Source of the DNA: Kribbella antibiotica
Lineage (GTDB): Bacteria > Actinomycetota > Actinomycetes > Propionibacteriales > Kribbellaceae
Length of the DNA stretch: 64,000 nt
NCBI RefSeq assembly: GCF_004349055.1
Contig: NZ_SMKX01000007.1
Span: forward strand, 57,251 to 121,250
Direction of reading: 5' to 3'
In this document: positions 34,993 to 43,942 of the stretch, one piece after another
Position numbering within the stretch: the stretch's first letter is position 1
How the letters are laid out: each line of letters opens with the position of its first letter
Notes under the pieces: generated by a model
What the model was told of the DNA's origin: nothing
The model's input: only the letters and a program-made list of their open reading frames with translations
Databases searched by the model: none
Made by a program: the position numbers and the translations under genes

Positions 34993-34998
34993 GACGGC

Positions 34999-37317
34999 GT
35001 GTTCAGACGGCGATTGAGGCTCTCCGCGGCCGTGACCGCGAGCCTTTTGATCGTTGCCCCGGCAGCCATTTCGGCGGTTCCGGCAGCGGCGGTGGACGAC
35101 GAACCGACCGTTGAGGTCGCGATCGACTCGTTCAGCCCGGCCGCGCCCAAACCCGGTGACACGGTGACCATCAAGGGCACCGTCACCAACACCAGTGCGA
35201 CGACCTTCGGCGCGAGCCCGCAGGTTGTCACCTGTATCGACCACCAGAAGCTGAACACGGCGGCGGAGATCGCCGCGATCTCGAACGAGCAGAACGTCCC
35301 GATGAACGACCGGGACAGCTGCGTCGGGATCGGGGTCCAGGACTCGGATTCACCGACGTACAAGGTTCTCGGTGAGCAGTTGGCGCCGAAGGCCAAGGTG
35401 GCGTTCACGGTGTCCGTGCCGTGGAAGGACTGGCGGATCACGAGCGACACCGGTGTGTACACGGTCGGTGTGATGTTCCGCGGAACACCGGAGGGTCGCA
35501 GCCGTACGACGGCTGGCCGGGCGCGAACGCTGATGCCGGTGATCGGGGCCAAGCCGCCGACCCGCAAGGTGAGCACCGCACTGGTGATCCCCCTCGTGCA
35601 GCCGCCGACGTACCTCGGCGGCTTCCTGTTCACCGACGACTCGCTGGCGCAGTCGATGGGACCGGGCGGAGAGCTTCGCCGGTTGCTCGACCTCGGCAAG
35701 AAGCACAAGGTGACCTGGCTGGTCGACCCGGCGCTGATCAAGGCGGCCGAGCAGATGACGGCCGTGGACGGGTACGGGATCGGGCGCACCGCGTCGGCCT
35801 ACGACAAGGGCACCAAGGGCGCGATCGCGGCCCAGTGGCTGAGCGACTTCAGTGCGAGCCAGGACGGTCCTGTCAAGGGTGACGACAAGGGCGACCAGGT
35901 GGTCGCCCTTCCGTACGGCGACGTAGACGTGGCCGGTCTGGTCGACGCGGGCGGACCGCTGAAAGACCTGGTCCGGCAGGCCCGGATGGAGAGCGAGCGA
36001 GCCGGCCTCGGCTCTGCGCGGACCAACGGGCTCTGGCTGGAGAACGGTTCCGCGGCCAGCCGCTATCTAGCGTTCGCCTCGAGCGGCTTTCCGGGCGTCG
36101 AAGAGACCCAGGATCTGAACCTGGTCAACAGTGCCGCCTGGTCCACCGATGTTCCGAAGACACTCAGCACGGGGACCTCGGTCTACCAGGTGCTGACCCC
36201 CGAAGGCCCGGAGCAGCAGGTCCGGACCGTCGTCGCGAACTCCGCACTGACCGCAGGCGGACCGGACGCCGGTTCCACTGCCGATCCGCTCCAGGTCCGG
36301 CAGCGATTCATCGCCGAGACTGCGTTGCTGTCGACCGCCGGGAAGGGGACGACGGCGACAACAGTCGTTCTTCCGCCCCGGGGCTGGGACGCCGACGGAA
36401 GCGCGACCGCGACGCTGGCCGGTCTGCTGAACCTGCCGTGGCTCGAGCCGGTGACCGTCACCCAGGTCCTCGAGCAGACGCCGAAGCCGCCGACTGTCGC
36501 CGCGCCGGACGCGCCGAAGGAGAACGGGTCGCTTTCCGGTACTCAGCTCAGTCTCGTCAAGCAACTCGAGACGGAGCTGACGACGTACCAGAATCTGCTC
36601 TCCGAGCCGGGCAACATCATCCCGGAGATGCGGAAGGGACTGCTGCAGTCCACCTCGCTGGCCTGGCAGGGTTTCCCGGCCCAGGCCGACCTGTACGCGC
36701 GGATCCAGCTGGGCTCGGTGCGGGGCCAGCTGGGCAAGGTGCACCTGGTCTCGAGCGTCGACAAGGGCAAAGAGAAGGAGATCAAGGTCAACCTGGCCGG
36801 CAGCAACGGGACTTTTCCGTTGACCATCGCCAACGATCTCGATCACTCGGTCCGGGTCAAGGTCATCGTCCGGTCGGCGAACCGGAACGACCTCCGCGTC
36901 AACAACGTTGCGCCGGTGACCGTTCGGGCAGGCCAGAAATGGACGCCCCGGATCACGGCCAGTGCCGAGCAGAACGGTCTGATCAAGGCCGAGGTCCAGG
37001 TGGTCACCGCCAACGGCGAGCCGATCGGCAAACCGCGGCCGATGCTGATCCAGGCCAGCCAGTACGGCAGTGTCGGCTGGGTCCTGGTCGGCGCCGCCTG
37101 CGCACTGCTCTTCGGTACGTCGTTCGTCCGGATCTACCGGCGGATTCGCCGGGAGCGCCGCAACCCGCCGGCCGACGACGGCTCCACCGAGGCAAGTACC
37201 GAACCAGAGACCGACCCGCTTCATCCGGCTCCCCTGCCGGCCGCCCCCGCAACCCCGGATGTCGGCACCCCCGCCGACGCGTCTCTGAAAGAAGGAGTCG
37301 GCTCGAAGGATGGCTGA
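34999..37317 (+). CDS. DUF6049 family surface protein
   Basis: A 772-aa membrane-anchored extracellular protein: signal peptide (RRLRLSAAVTASLLIVAP, to ~residue 30), a beta-rich N-terminal domain, a central region with a deacetylase-like barrel outline (VTWLVDPALIKAA, VVALPYGDVDVAGLVD, TNGLWLENG), a C-terminal beta domain and one TM helix near residue 685, then a basic cytoplasmic Pro-rich tail. Homologues lie upstream of murJ throughout Actinobacteria (Rv3909 in M. tuberculosis), which implies a link to cell-wall assembly; the function is undefined. It overlaps the murJ start by eight bases. Confidence 0.88.
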   Translation: MFRRRLRLSAAVTASLLIVAPAAISAVPAAAVDDEPTVEVAIDSFSPAAPKPGDTVTIKGTVTNTSATTFGASPQVVTCIDHQKLNTAAEIAAISNEQNVPMNDRDSCVGIGVQDSDSPTYKVLGEQLAPKAKVAFTVSVPWKDWRITSDTGVYTVGVMFRGTPEGRSRTTAGRARTLMPVIGAKPPTRKVSTALVIPLVQPPTYLGGFLFTDDSLAQSMGPGGELRRLLDLGKKHKVTWLVDPALIKAAEQMTAVDGYGIGRTASAYDKGTKGAIAAQWLSDFSASQDGPVKGDDKGDQVVALPYGDVDVAGLVDAGGPLKDLVRQARMESERAGLGSARTNGLWLENGSAASRYLAFASSGFPGVEETQDLNLVNSAAWSTDVPKTLSTGTSVYQVLTPEGPEQQVRTVVANSALTAGGPDAGSTADPLQVRQRFIAETALLSTAGKGTTATTVVLPPRGWDADGSATATLAGLLNLPWLEPVTVTQVLEQTPKPPTVAAPDAPKENGSLSGTQLSLVKQLETELTTYQNLLSEPGNIIPEMRKGLLQSTSLAWQGFPAQADLYARIQLGSVRGQLGKVHLVSSVDKGKEKEIKVNLAGSNGTFPLTIANDLDHSVRVKVIVRSANRNDLRVNNVAPVTVRAGQKWTPRITASAEQNGLIKAEVQVVTANGEPIGKPRPMLIQASQYGSVGWVLVGAACALLFGTSFVRIYRRIRRERRNPPADDGSTEASTEPETDPLHPAPLPAAPATPDVGTPADASLKEGVGSKDG

Positions 37318-38956
37318 CCGCACCCTGCGCTCCGCGGCGGTGATGGCAGCCGGGACGGTGCTGTCCCGCCTGCTCGGATTCGTCCGGCTCGCCCTGCTCG
37401 CGGCAGCCATCGGTACCGCGTTGCGGGCCGACATCTTCAATGCCGCCAACACGATCCCGAACAGCCTGTACATCCTGCTGGCCGGTGGCGTGTTCAACAC
37501 GGTTCTGGTCCCGCAGCTCGTGCGCGCGATCAAGAACCACGACGACGGCGGTCAGGACTTCACCAACCGCATCCTGACCTTCGGCTTCGTCGCCCTGACT
37601 GTGGTCACGACCGCTTGTGTGATGCTGGCGCCGGCGATCGCCGACCTGTACATGCCGGAGGAGTTGCACGATCCGTCCCGGCTCGCGGAGAAGGCGAACC
37701 TGATCTTCTTCGTCCAGCTCTGCCTGCCGCAGATCTTCTTCTACGGCGCGTTCGTGCTGGTCGGCCAGGTGCTGAACGCGCGGCGCCGGTTCGGGCCGAT
37801 GATGTGGGCGCCGATCGCGAACAACATCGTCGCCTGCGCGGTGATCGTGGTCTTCCTGCTCGTCTACCGGACCGGGGACACCCCGGCGACCTTCAGCCAC
37901 GGCGAGCAGTTGCTGATCGGGCTCGGGCACACGGCCGGGATCGCAGTCCAGCTGCTGGTCCTGCTGCCGTACCTGAAGGCGAGCGGCCACACCTTCCGGC
38001 CGAAGTTCGGCCTGCGCGGGACCGGTCTCAGCCAGACCGCGAAGCTCGGGGTCTGGACGATGCTGTTCGTCGCGGTCAACCAGGTGACGCTTGTCGTCGT
38101 CACCAAGCTCGCCCTGGCCGGTAGCGCCTCGGCCGAGATCGGCGCGAAGGCCGGTCTGACCGCCTACCAGACCGCGATGCTGATCATCCTGATGCCGCAC
38201 GGCATCATCACGGTCTCGCTGGCGACCGCGGCGCTGCCGCAGATGTCGGCACTGGCCGCCGACCGGGACCTGACCGAGGTGGCCCGGCTGTCGGCGCGCT
38301 CGATCCGGCAGACGCTGGCGATCGTCGTACCGGCTGCGGCCGCGATGATCGCCTTCGCGTCCCCGATCGTCACCGTGATCGCCGGCTACGGCTCGGGTAA
38401 GAACAACCTGACGCTGATGGCCTACACGCTCATGACGCTGGCGTTCGGCGTCGTGCCGTACACGATCCAGTACTTCCAGTTGCGCACGTTCTACGCCTTC
38501 GAAGACACCCGTACGCCGTTCTTCCTGCAGTGCGTGATTGCGGCGACCAACATCGCGGCCGCCCTGGTCGGTGTCCGGGTGCTGCTCGACGAGGACCACC
38601 TGCGGTACTCCGGTGTCATGCTCGGCGCTTCGTTCGCGCTGGCGTACACGGTCGCCGTACTGATCTCCCGGCCGGTACTGCGGCGGCGCGTGCCGCGGGT
38701 TGCCGGAGCCGGAATCGGGCTGCCGCTGCTCGCCATGGTGATCGCCGCGGCGATCGGCGCGGGTGCCGGGCGCCTGGTGCTGTGGGCGGTCGGACAGCTC
38801 GTGGAGTTCACCGGTCCGATCGGTGCGATCCTCCAACTGGCCATCGCCGGGATCGTGCTGCTGCCGGTGTACGCCGGGGTGGCTCGGGTACTAAGGATTC
38901 ACGAGGTCAACGACGTGGTGTCGATGGTCACATCGAAGCTGCCTGGCCGCCGCTGA
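37310..38956 (+). CDS. murJ: MurJ lipid II flippase
   Basis: A 548-aa MOP-superfamily protein with about 14 membrane helices, which flips lipid II across the membrane for peptidoglycan synthesis. The start AAGTVLSRLLGFVRLALLAA carries the conserved Arg pair, and ADIFNAANTIPNSLYILLAGGVFNTVLVPQ and YTIQYFQLRTFYAFEDTRTPF are family hallmarks. In mycobacteria MurJ is fused to a pseudokinase; here the pseudokinase is the next, separate gene. Translation is coupled to DUF6049. Confidence 0.94.
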   Translation: MADRTLRSAAVMAAGTVLSRLLGFVRLALLAAAIGTALRADIFNAANTIPNSLYILLAGGVFNTVLVPQLVRAIKNHDDGGQDFTNRILTFGFVALTVVTTACVMLAPAIADLYMPEELHDPSRLAEKANLIFFVQLCLPQIFFYGAFVLVGQVLNARRRFGPMMWAPIANNIVACAVIVVFLLVYRTGDTPATFSHGEQLLIGLGHTAGIAVQLLVLLPYLKASGHTFRPKFGLRGTGLSQTAKLGVWTMLFVAVNQVTLVVVTKLALAGSASAEIGAKAGLTAYQTAMLIILMPHGIITVSLATAALPQMSALAADRDLTEVARLSARSIRQTLAIVVPAAAAMIAFASPIVTVIAGYGSGKNNLTLMAYTLMTLAFGVVPYTIQYFQLRTFYAFEDTRTPFFLQCVIAATNIAAALVGVRVLLDEDHLRYSGVMLGASFALAYTVAVLISRPVLRRRVPRVAGAGIGLPLLAMVIAAAIGAGAGRLVLWAVGQLVEFTGPIGAILQLAIAGIVLLPVYAGVARVLRIHEVNDVVSMVTSKLPGRR

Positions 38957-39049
38957 TCAAATGCTTGTGCACTCGTGCACGGGCGTTGGATCACGATGCC
39001 ACTACGATGGTGGCTGCCGACGACCGCATCCAGGAGGGCGAGAGACACC

Positions 39050-40708
39050 GTGTCGAACCAGACCGTCAGTCCGGGTGCCCTGCTCGCCGGACGGTACCGG
39101 ATCGCCGAGCTACTAGCGGAGATCGACGGTGCCCGGGTGTGGCGGGCAGTCGACGAAGTGCTCAGCCGAGCCGTCGTCGTCGATATCCTGCCGGTCGGCG
39201 ACCCGCGGACCAACCTGCTCTTCGACGCCGCGCGGCGGGCCGCCGCTGCGGCCGACCCGCGCTTCCTGCGGGTGCTGGACTGCGACATGTTCGAAGGCGT
39301 CACGTACTGCGTGCGTGAGTGGGCCGGTGGCCGTCCGCTGGAGCGGATGCTCGCGGCTGGTCCGCTGACCGGTCAGCAGGCCGGCTGGCTGGCCCGCGAG
39401 GTCTCCGAAGCGCTCGAGAACCTGCACCGGACCGGACATGCGCACGGCTCGATCAGCCCGTCGACGGTCGTCGTGACCGACGCCGGTGCGATCAAGGTGG
39501 TCGGCCTCGCGACCGAGGCCGCCCTGCGGTCGGCTGGTCCGGGTACGGCCGAACAAGACGTCTATGCCCTCGGTGAGCTGCTCTACGCCTCGCTGACCGG
39601 TCGCTGGCCCGGCGCGAACGCGGCCTGGGGTCTGCAGCCGGCGCCGGCTGAGCACGGCCGGCTGATGAGCCCGCGCCAGGTGCGCGCCGGCGTGCCGCGC
39701 TCGCTGGACGACATCTGCGACCGGCTGCTCGCCGATCCGCCGCGGCACCACACGCCGCCGATCACCAGCGCGGCCGGCCTGTCCGCGGCCCTGTCCGGAG
39801 TCGTCGGCAGCTCGCACGAGCCGCCGAACCAGATGGACGAGGCCGTTCAGACCGCTCGCCAGAACGGCAGCATCGACGACGCGACCCAGGTGGTTCCGCA
39901 GGCCCCGCCACCCGCTCTCGATCCGACACCTCCGGCGTACCAGTCGTCCAACGGCCAGGCCGAGACTGCGGCGTACGCGCCGGTTGAGCCTCGGCCGGCT
40001 GCCCGGCGCCAGACGCCGCCGCCCTCGTCGGGTGGTGGCAGCCGCCGCCGGGCCGACGAGCCGAAGCGGAAGGGCTCGTGGGGCGGCCGGATTCTGATCC
40101 TGCTCGCGATCCTGGCGCTGCTGTCGGTGGTTGCGATGGCGCAGTTCCTGCTCAAGGGCGCGATGAACAACGGCCAGACCGACGACCCCGGCGCCGGAGG
40201 CTCGACCCAGCCGTCGACGACCACCAAGCCGTCGACCAGCGGCGCGGTCGCCAAGATCGTCAGCGCCAAGGACTTCGACCCGGAGCCCGCCGGGAACGGC
40301 ACGGAGCATCCGAAGGACGTCCCGAACTCGTACGACGGGAAGACCAGCACCGTCTGGGACACGCAGGAGTACAACAACCGGCCGGACTTCGGCGGTGTGA
40401 AGCCTGGCGTCGGCATCATCTACGACCTCGGTGCCTCGACCCCGATCTCGAAGGTGACCGTCACGCTCAAGGGTGACAGCACCAGCCTGCAGATCATGGT
40501 GCCGAAGGACGACACGACCAAGTCGCCGTCGACCGTCAACGGCTGGCGTTCGGTCTCCAACATGGACGATCAACCCGACGGCGCGGTGACGCTGACGCCG
40601 GCGACGCCGACCGAATCGCGGTACGTGCTCGTCTGGCTGACCAGCATTCCCGCGGTCAGCTCGAGCAAGTACCAGGGCGCGATCGCGGAGGTCTCGATCC
40701 AGAAATGA
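39050..40708 (+). CDS. Transmembrane pseudokinase (MviN-partner type)
   Basis: A 552-aa protein: a kinase-like domain (~10-255), a disordered Pro-rich linker, one TM helix (GRILILLAILALLSVVAMAQFLL, near residue 350), and an extracellular discoidin-like beta domain of ~150 residues. Catalytic kinase residues are lost: the HRD loop is replaced by HGSISPSTVVV and DFG by VVGLAT, so it is a pseudokinase. In M. tuberculosis the equivalent domains are fused to MurJ and bind FhaA after phosphorylation. GTG 39050 is chosen because GGAGG lies upstream and the kinase fold starts right after. It overlaps sigM by ATGA. Confidence 0.88.
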   Translation: MSNQTVSPGALLAGRYRIAELLAEIDGARVWRAVDEVLSRAVVVDILPVGDPRTNLLFDAARRAAAAADPRFLRVLDCDMFEGVTYCVREWAGGRPLERMLAAGPLTGQQAGWLAREVSEALENLHRTGHAHGSISPSTVVVTDAGAIKVVGLATEAALRSAGPGTAEQDVYALGELLYASLTGRWPGANAAWGLQPAPAEHGRLMSPRQVRAGVPRSLDDICDRLLADPPRHHTPPITSAAGLSAALSGVVGSSHEPPNQMDEAVQTARQNGSIDDATQVVPQAPPPALDPTPPAYQSSNGQAETAAYAPVEPRPAARRQTPPPSSGGGSRRRADEPKRKGSWGGRILILLAILALLSVVAMAQFLLKGAMNNGQTDDPGAGGSTQPSTTTKPSTSGAVAKIVSAKDFDPEPAGNGTEHPKDVPNSYDGKTSTVWDTQEYNNRPDFGGVKPGVGIIYDLGASTPISKVTVTLKGDSTSLQIMVPKDDTTKSPSTVNGWRSVSNMDDQPDGAVTLTPATPTESRYVLVWLTSIPAVSSSKYQGAIAEVSIQK

Positions 40709-41433
40709 CGGCACATCTGGATTCGGGGACCAACCCACCGGCGCAGCTCCCCCGGATCGGTCAGCATGACCCGGTGGCACAGCAGGTTCCGGTGCTGCAG
40801 CACGGCGGGTACGACCAGCTCGACGATCACGAACTGCTCCGGCTGCACGTCGCCGGGAACCCGGACACGTTCGGCTTCCTGGTCAAGCGGCACCGGGACC
40901 GGATGTGGGCGGTCGCGATCCGCACCCTCGGCGAGCCCGAGGAAGCGGCCGACGCGCTGCAGGAAGCGTTCATCTCGGCGTTCCGCCGGGCCGACTCCTT
41001 CCGCGGCGACGCCAAGGTGACCACCTGGCTGCACCGGATCGTCGTGAACGCCTGTCTGGACCGGATCCGGCGTCGGCAGGTTCGCCAGGCCGACCCGCTG
41101 CCGGAGGACGAGGACCGCGCGGCCGAGCTGGCCGGGCCGGTCGAGCAGGACGCGGCCGAGGTGCGTGAGCGCCGGCTCGACGTCCTGAACGCGCTCAAGC
41201 AGATCAACCCGGATCAGCGCAGTGCGCTCGTCCTGGTCGACATGGAGGGCTACTCCATCGAAGAGGCGGCCTCGATCCTCGGCTGCGCACCGGGGACCGT
41301 GAAGTCCCGCTGCGCCCGCGGACGCGCCCGCCTGCTGCCACTGCTCCGGCAGTGGCAGACCACCCGCGGCGGCGACTCCGATCTGCAAGACAAGGCTTCA
41401 GAAACTGCTGCCGGAATCATGGGAACCGAATGA
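40705..41433 (+). CDS. sigM: ECF RNA polymerase sigma factor SigM
   Basis: A 242-aa group-4 sigma factor. Region 2 includes DTFGFLVKRHRDRMWAVAIR and EEAADALQEAFISAFRRADSF with DAKVTTWLHRIVVNACLDR. Region 4 is LKQINPDQRSALVLVDMEGYSIEEAASILGCAPGTVKSRCARGRA. Position after murJ and before trxB matches sigM of mycobacteria and streptomycetes. The first ~35 residues are a non-conserved, Pro/Gln-rich extension. Likely held inactive by the anti-sigma factor encoded next. Confidence 0.92.
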   Translation: MTAHLDSGTNPPAQLPRIGQHDPVAQQVPVLQHGGYDQLDDHELLRLHVAGNPDTFGFLVKRHRDRMWAVAIRTLGEPEEAADALQEAFISAFRRADSFRGDAKVTTWLHRIVVNACLDRIRRRQVRQADPLPEDEDRAAELAGPVEQDAAEVRERRLDVLNALKQINPDQRSALVLVDMEGYSIEEAASILGCAPGTVKSRCARGRARLLPLLRQWQTTRGGDSDLQDKASETAAGIMGTE

Positions 41434-41575
41434 GCCGCGAAGCCGTCGTAGCGGAGTCGCCTGGGGTACGCCCCGACTCTGGCGGCCCGACTGCCGACGT
41501 CTTCGACCGGAGTACTCCACCGATGACCACACCGCGCGCCTCTTGGGGCACGTCCCGTCTGGGGGCGAGTTCACG

Positions 41576-42340
41576 ATGACCGATTCCGGTCTGCCGACCA
41601 GCGAACACCTCGAACACCTCGAGACCGACACCATCGCGGATCTCCTCGAGAACCTGCTGCCTGCCCCTGAGGCCCACCGCGCTCGTGAGCATGTGAAAGC
41701 GTGCCCGGACTGTCAGCTCACCTACGACGCCCTGCTGCAGCTCTCCGAGGATCTCGCCGACGAGGGCCGGAGCGACATCCCGATGCCGGCCGACGTCGCC
41801 GAGCACCTCGATGCCGTGATCAGCGCGGAGGCGGTTCGGCGCGCGTCGACGGTCGGCGTGCACTCGCTCGCCCAGATCCGCGAGGAACCACACCGGCACA
41901 TTCCGAAGCTGCTCGGGGCGGCAGCGGCCGTCGTACTGATTGCTGCGGTCGGTGTCGGTGTCGTGATGGCGACCAAGGACCGCGCCGGCGAGAACGTGGC
42001 GAACACCAACCCGACGGCGATCCTGCCGACCGGGGTCGTGTCGCTGACGACGGCGCAGATCGCTCCGCAGGTCCAGCAGACCCTCGAGGGGAGCAGCGGC
42101 GTGGTGCTGAACGCCTCGGCCAACGAGGTCAGCTGCGCGAAATCCTTCGCCGCCACCCGCCCCAATCCGGAGGTCCGGTTGGTGCAGCCCGCCAGGATCG
42201 ACGGGACGCGCGCCACCATCCTCGGTCTGCAGGGCGGTTCACCCCGGGACATCCAGGTCTTCGTGCTGACAGGCTGTGACGCCGGTGGGACCACCGGTAC
42301 GTCGATCTACGACACCACGGTGACTCTCCGAAACCGCTGA
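41576..42340 (+). CDS. Anti-sigma-M factor, membrane zinc protein
   Basis: A 254-aa protein. The zinc-associated anti-sigma motif is REHVKACPDC (H-x3-C-x2-C) near residue 45, then one TM helix (LLGAAAAVVLIAAVGVGVVM, ~115-135) and an extracellular ~110-residue domain with two Cys. By position and fold it is the RsmA-type partner of SigM. ATG 41576 is preferred over a TTG 33 bases upstream. The 142 bases between the sigM stop and this start contain no other convincing gene. Confidence 0.85.
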   Translation: MTDSGLPTSEHLEHLETDTIADLLENLLPAPEAHRAREHVKACPDCQLTYDALLQLSEDLADEGRSDIPMPADVAEHLDAVISAEAVRRASTVGVHSLAQIREEPHRHIPKLLGAAAAVVLIAAVGVGVVMATKDRAGENVANTNPTAILPTGVVSLTTAQIAPQVQQTLEGSSGVVLNASANEVSCAKSFAATRPNPEVRLVQPARIDGTRATILGLQGGSPRDIQVFVLTGCDAGGTTGTSIYDTTVTLRNR

Positions 42341-42390
42341 CCGCTTCGCGTGGGCCATTTGGGCGTTCCCGTCCCGTAATCGGTACCGTG

Positions 42391-42416
42391 GGAATGGTCG
42401 GCCTCAAGGATCCGTT
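42391..42416 (+). promoter_or_regulatory. SigR-type promoter GGAAT-N18-GTT for trxBA
   Basis: GGAAT (42391-42395, preceded by a G) is separated by exactly 18 bases from GTT (42414-42416). This is the consensus of the thiol-stress sigma factor SigR/SigH of actinomycetes, whose best-known target is trxBA. The promoter lies about 120 bases before trxB and just before the small upstream frame. Confidence 0.75.
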
Positions 42417-42457
42417 GAGAACGACGTACCCGTCTCAACGATTCGAGGAACGCCTGC

Positions 42458-42541
42458 ATGAGTGAGCGTAGCGAGCGAACGAATAGAACTGTTGACCTTG
42501 TCGCTCAGGCCGGAGCTGAGCGCAGCGAGGTGGAGGCATGA
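42458..42541 (+). CDS. 27-codon upstream ORF coupled to trxB
   Basis: ATG at 42458 opens a 27-codon frame beginning [10 protein letters not shown] and ending in GAERSEVEA, whose stop overlaps the trxB start as ATGA. It contains two related GAGCG(T/C)AGCGAG repeats, a sequence often dispersed in actinomycete genomes, so it may be a repeat that happens to be open. If translated it could couple ribosomes to trxB. GAGGAA lies ten bases before its ATG. Confidence 0.4.
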   Translation: MSERSERTNRTVDLVAQAGAERSEVEA

Positions 42542-43521
42542 GCGACTCCGTGGTTCGCAACGTCATCATCGTCGGCTCCGGCCCGGCCGGTTACACAGCC
42601 GCCGTGTACGCCGCACGTGCGCAGCTGGAGCCGCTGGTGTTCGAGGGATCGGTCACCGCGGGCGGTGCGCTGATGAACACGACCGAGGTCGAGAACTTCC
42701 CCGGTTTCTCCGACGGCATCATGGGCCCGGCCCTGATGGACCAGATGCGGACCCAGGCGGAGCGCTTCGGCGCTGAGCTGGTCGCTGACGACATCGTGTC
42801 GATGGACCTGACCGGTGAGATCAAGTCGGTCACCGACTCGGCCGGCACCGTCCACCAGGCGCACTCGGTGATCCTGGCGATGGGTTCCGGCTACCGCAAG
42901 CTCGGTGTCGAGCACGAGGAGCGGCTGTCGGGCCACGGTGTCTCTTGGTGTGCGACCTGTGACGGGTTCTTCTTCCGTCAGCAGGAGATCGCGGTTGTCG
43001 GTGGCGGTGACTCCGCTATCGAGGAGGCCACCTTCCTGACCCGCTTCGCCTCCAAGGTGACGCTCGTGCACCGCCGTGGTGAGCTGCGCGCGTCGAAGAT
43101 CATGGCCGACCGGGCGTTCGCGAACGAGAAGATCGACTTCGCCTGGAACTCCGAGGTCGCCGAGATCCAGGGCGACTCGAAGCTGACCGGCGTCGTACTG
43201 CGGGACACGTCGACGGGCGAGACGCGCGAGCTGCCGATCACCGGTCTGTTCGTCGCGATCGGCCACGACCCGCGCTCGGAGCTGATCCACGGCCAGATTC
43301 GTCTGGACGAGGAAGGGTACGTGCTGACGCGTGAGGGCAGCACGGAGACCAACCAGCCGGGCGTGTTCGCGGCCGGCGACCTGGTCGACCACACCTACCG
43401 GCAGGCGATCACCGCGGCGGGTAGCGGCTGTGCCGCGGCCCTGGACGCGGAGCGCTTCCTGGCGACCCTCGAGTTCGAGAACACCGTGGCGGCTGCGGCC
43501 ACCGTTCCCGTCACTGTCTGA
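42538..43521 (+). CDS. trxB: Thioredoxin-disulfide reductase
   Basis: A 327-aa FAD/NADPH enzyme that reduces thioredoxin. FAD motif [20 protein letters not shown], redox-active CATCDG (near residue 139), NADPH motif [25 protein letters not shown], and C-terminal [21 protein letters not shown] are all intact. It is followed by trxA 44 bases downstream and preceded by a SigR-type promoter, so thiol oxidative stress probably induces it. GGTGGAGGC precedes the start. Confidence 0.96.
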   Translation: MSDSVVRNVIIVGSGPAGYTAAVYAARAQLEPLVFEGSVTAGGALMNTTEVENFPGFSDGIMGPALMDQMRTQAERFGAELVADDIVSMDLTGEIKSVTDSAGTVHQAHSVILAMGSGYRKLGVEHEERLSGHGVSWCATCDGFFFRQQEIAVVGGGDSAIEEATFLTRFASKVTLVHRRGELRASKIMADRAFANEKIDFAWNSEVAEIQGDSKLTGVVLRDTSTGETRELPITGLFVAIGHDPRSELIHGQIRLDEEGYVLTREGSTETNQPGVFAAGDLVDHTYRQAITAAGSGCAAALDAERFLATLEFENTVAAAATVPVTV

Positions 43522-43565
43522 ACTGTCTAGTCCTGACCTCACACCACCCTGAAGGAGATATCGCC

Positions 43566-43895
43566 GTGGGCGAGAAGATGAATGCCGTCACCGACGCCGA
43601 GTTCGACGCGACGGTTCTGAAGAGCGACAAGCCGGTACTGGTCGACTTCTGGGCCGAGTGGTGTGGCCCGTGCCGCCAGGTCTCGCCGATCCTGGAGGAG
43701 CTGAACGCCGACCACGGTGACAAGCTGACCTTCCTGAAGATGAACGTGGACGAGAACCCGGTCACCCCGAGCAACTACCGCGTCACCGGTATCCCTACCA
43801 TCAACGTCTACGTGAACGGTGAGCTCGCGAAGTCCATCGTCGGCGCCAAGCCGAAGGCGGCACTGCTGAAGGAGCTCGCCGACTTCACGGCGTAA
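43566..43895 (+). CDS. trxA: Thioredoxin
   Basis: A 109-aa thioredoxin with the active site WAEWCGPCRQ near residue 33 and the cis-Pro segment TGIPTINVYVNGE. It is the electron carrier reduced by TrxB and serves reductases and thiol repair. GTG 43566 has GAAGGAG twelve bases upstream. It probably shares the trxB message. Confidence 0.95.
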   Translation: MGEKMNAVTDAEFDATVLKSDKPVLVDFWAEWCGPCRQVSPILEELNADHGDKLTFLKMNVDENPVTPSNYRVTGIPTINVYVNGELAKSIVGAKPKAALLKELADFTA

Positions 43896-43942
43896 TTCTT
43901 CTCGGTAGGACCTCCGTCCGCCACGGTAAGGGAGTTGTACAT

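Noticed and set aside
41430..41575. ATG at 41430 overlapping the sigM stop, as a possible anti-sigma start
   Set aside because: It is in a different frame from the zinc-motif and membrane-helix frame, which begins at 41576. No useful protein is encoded in that frame.
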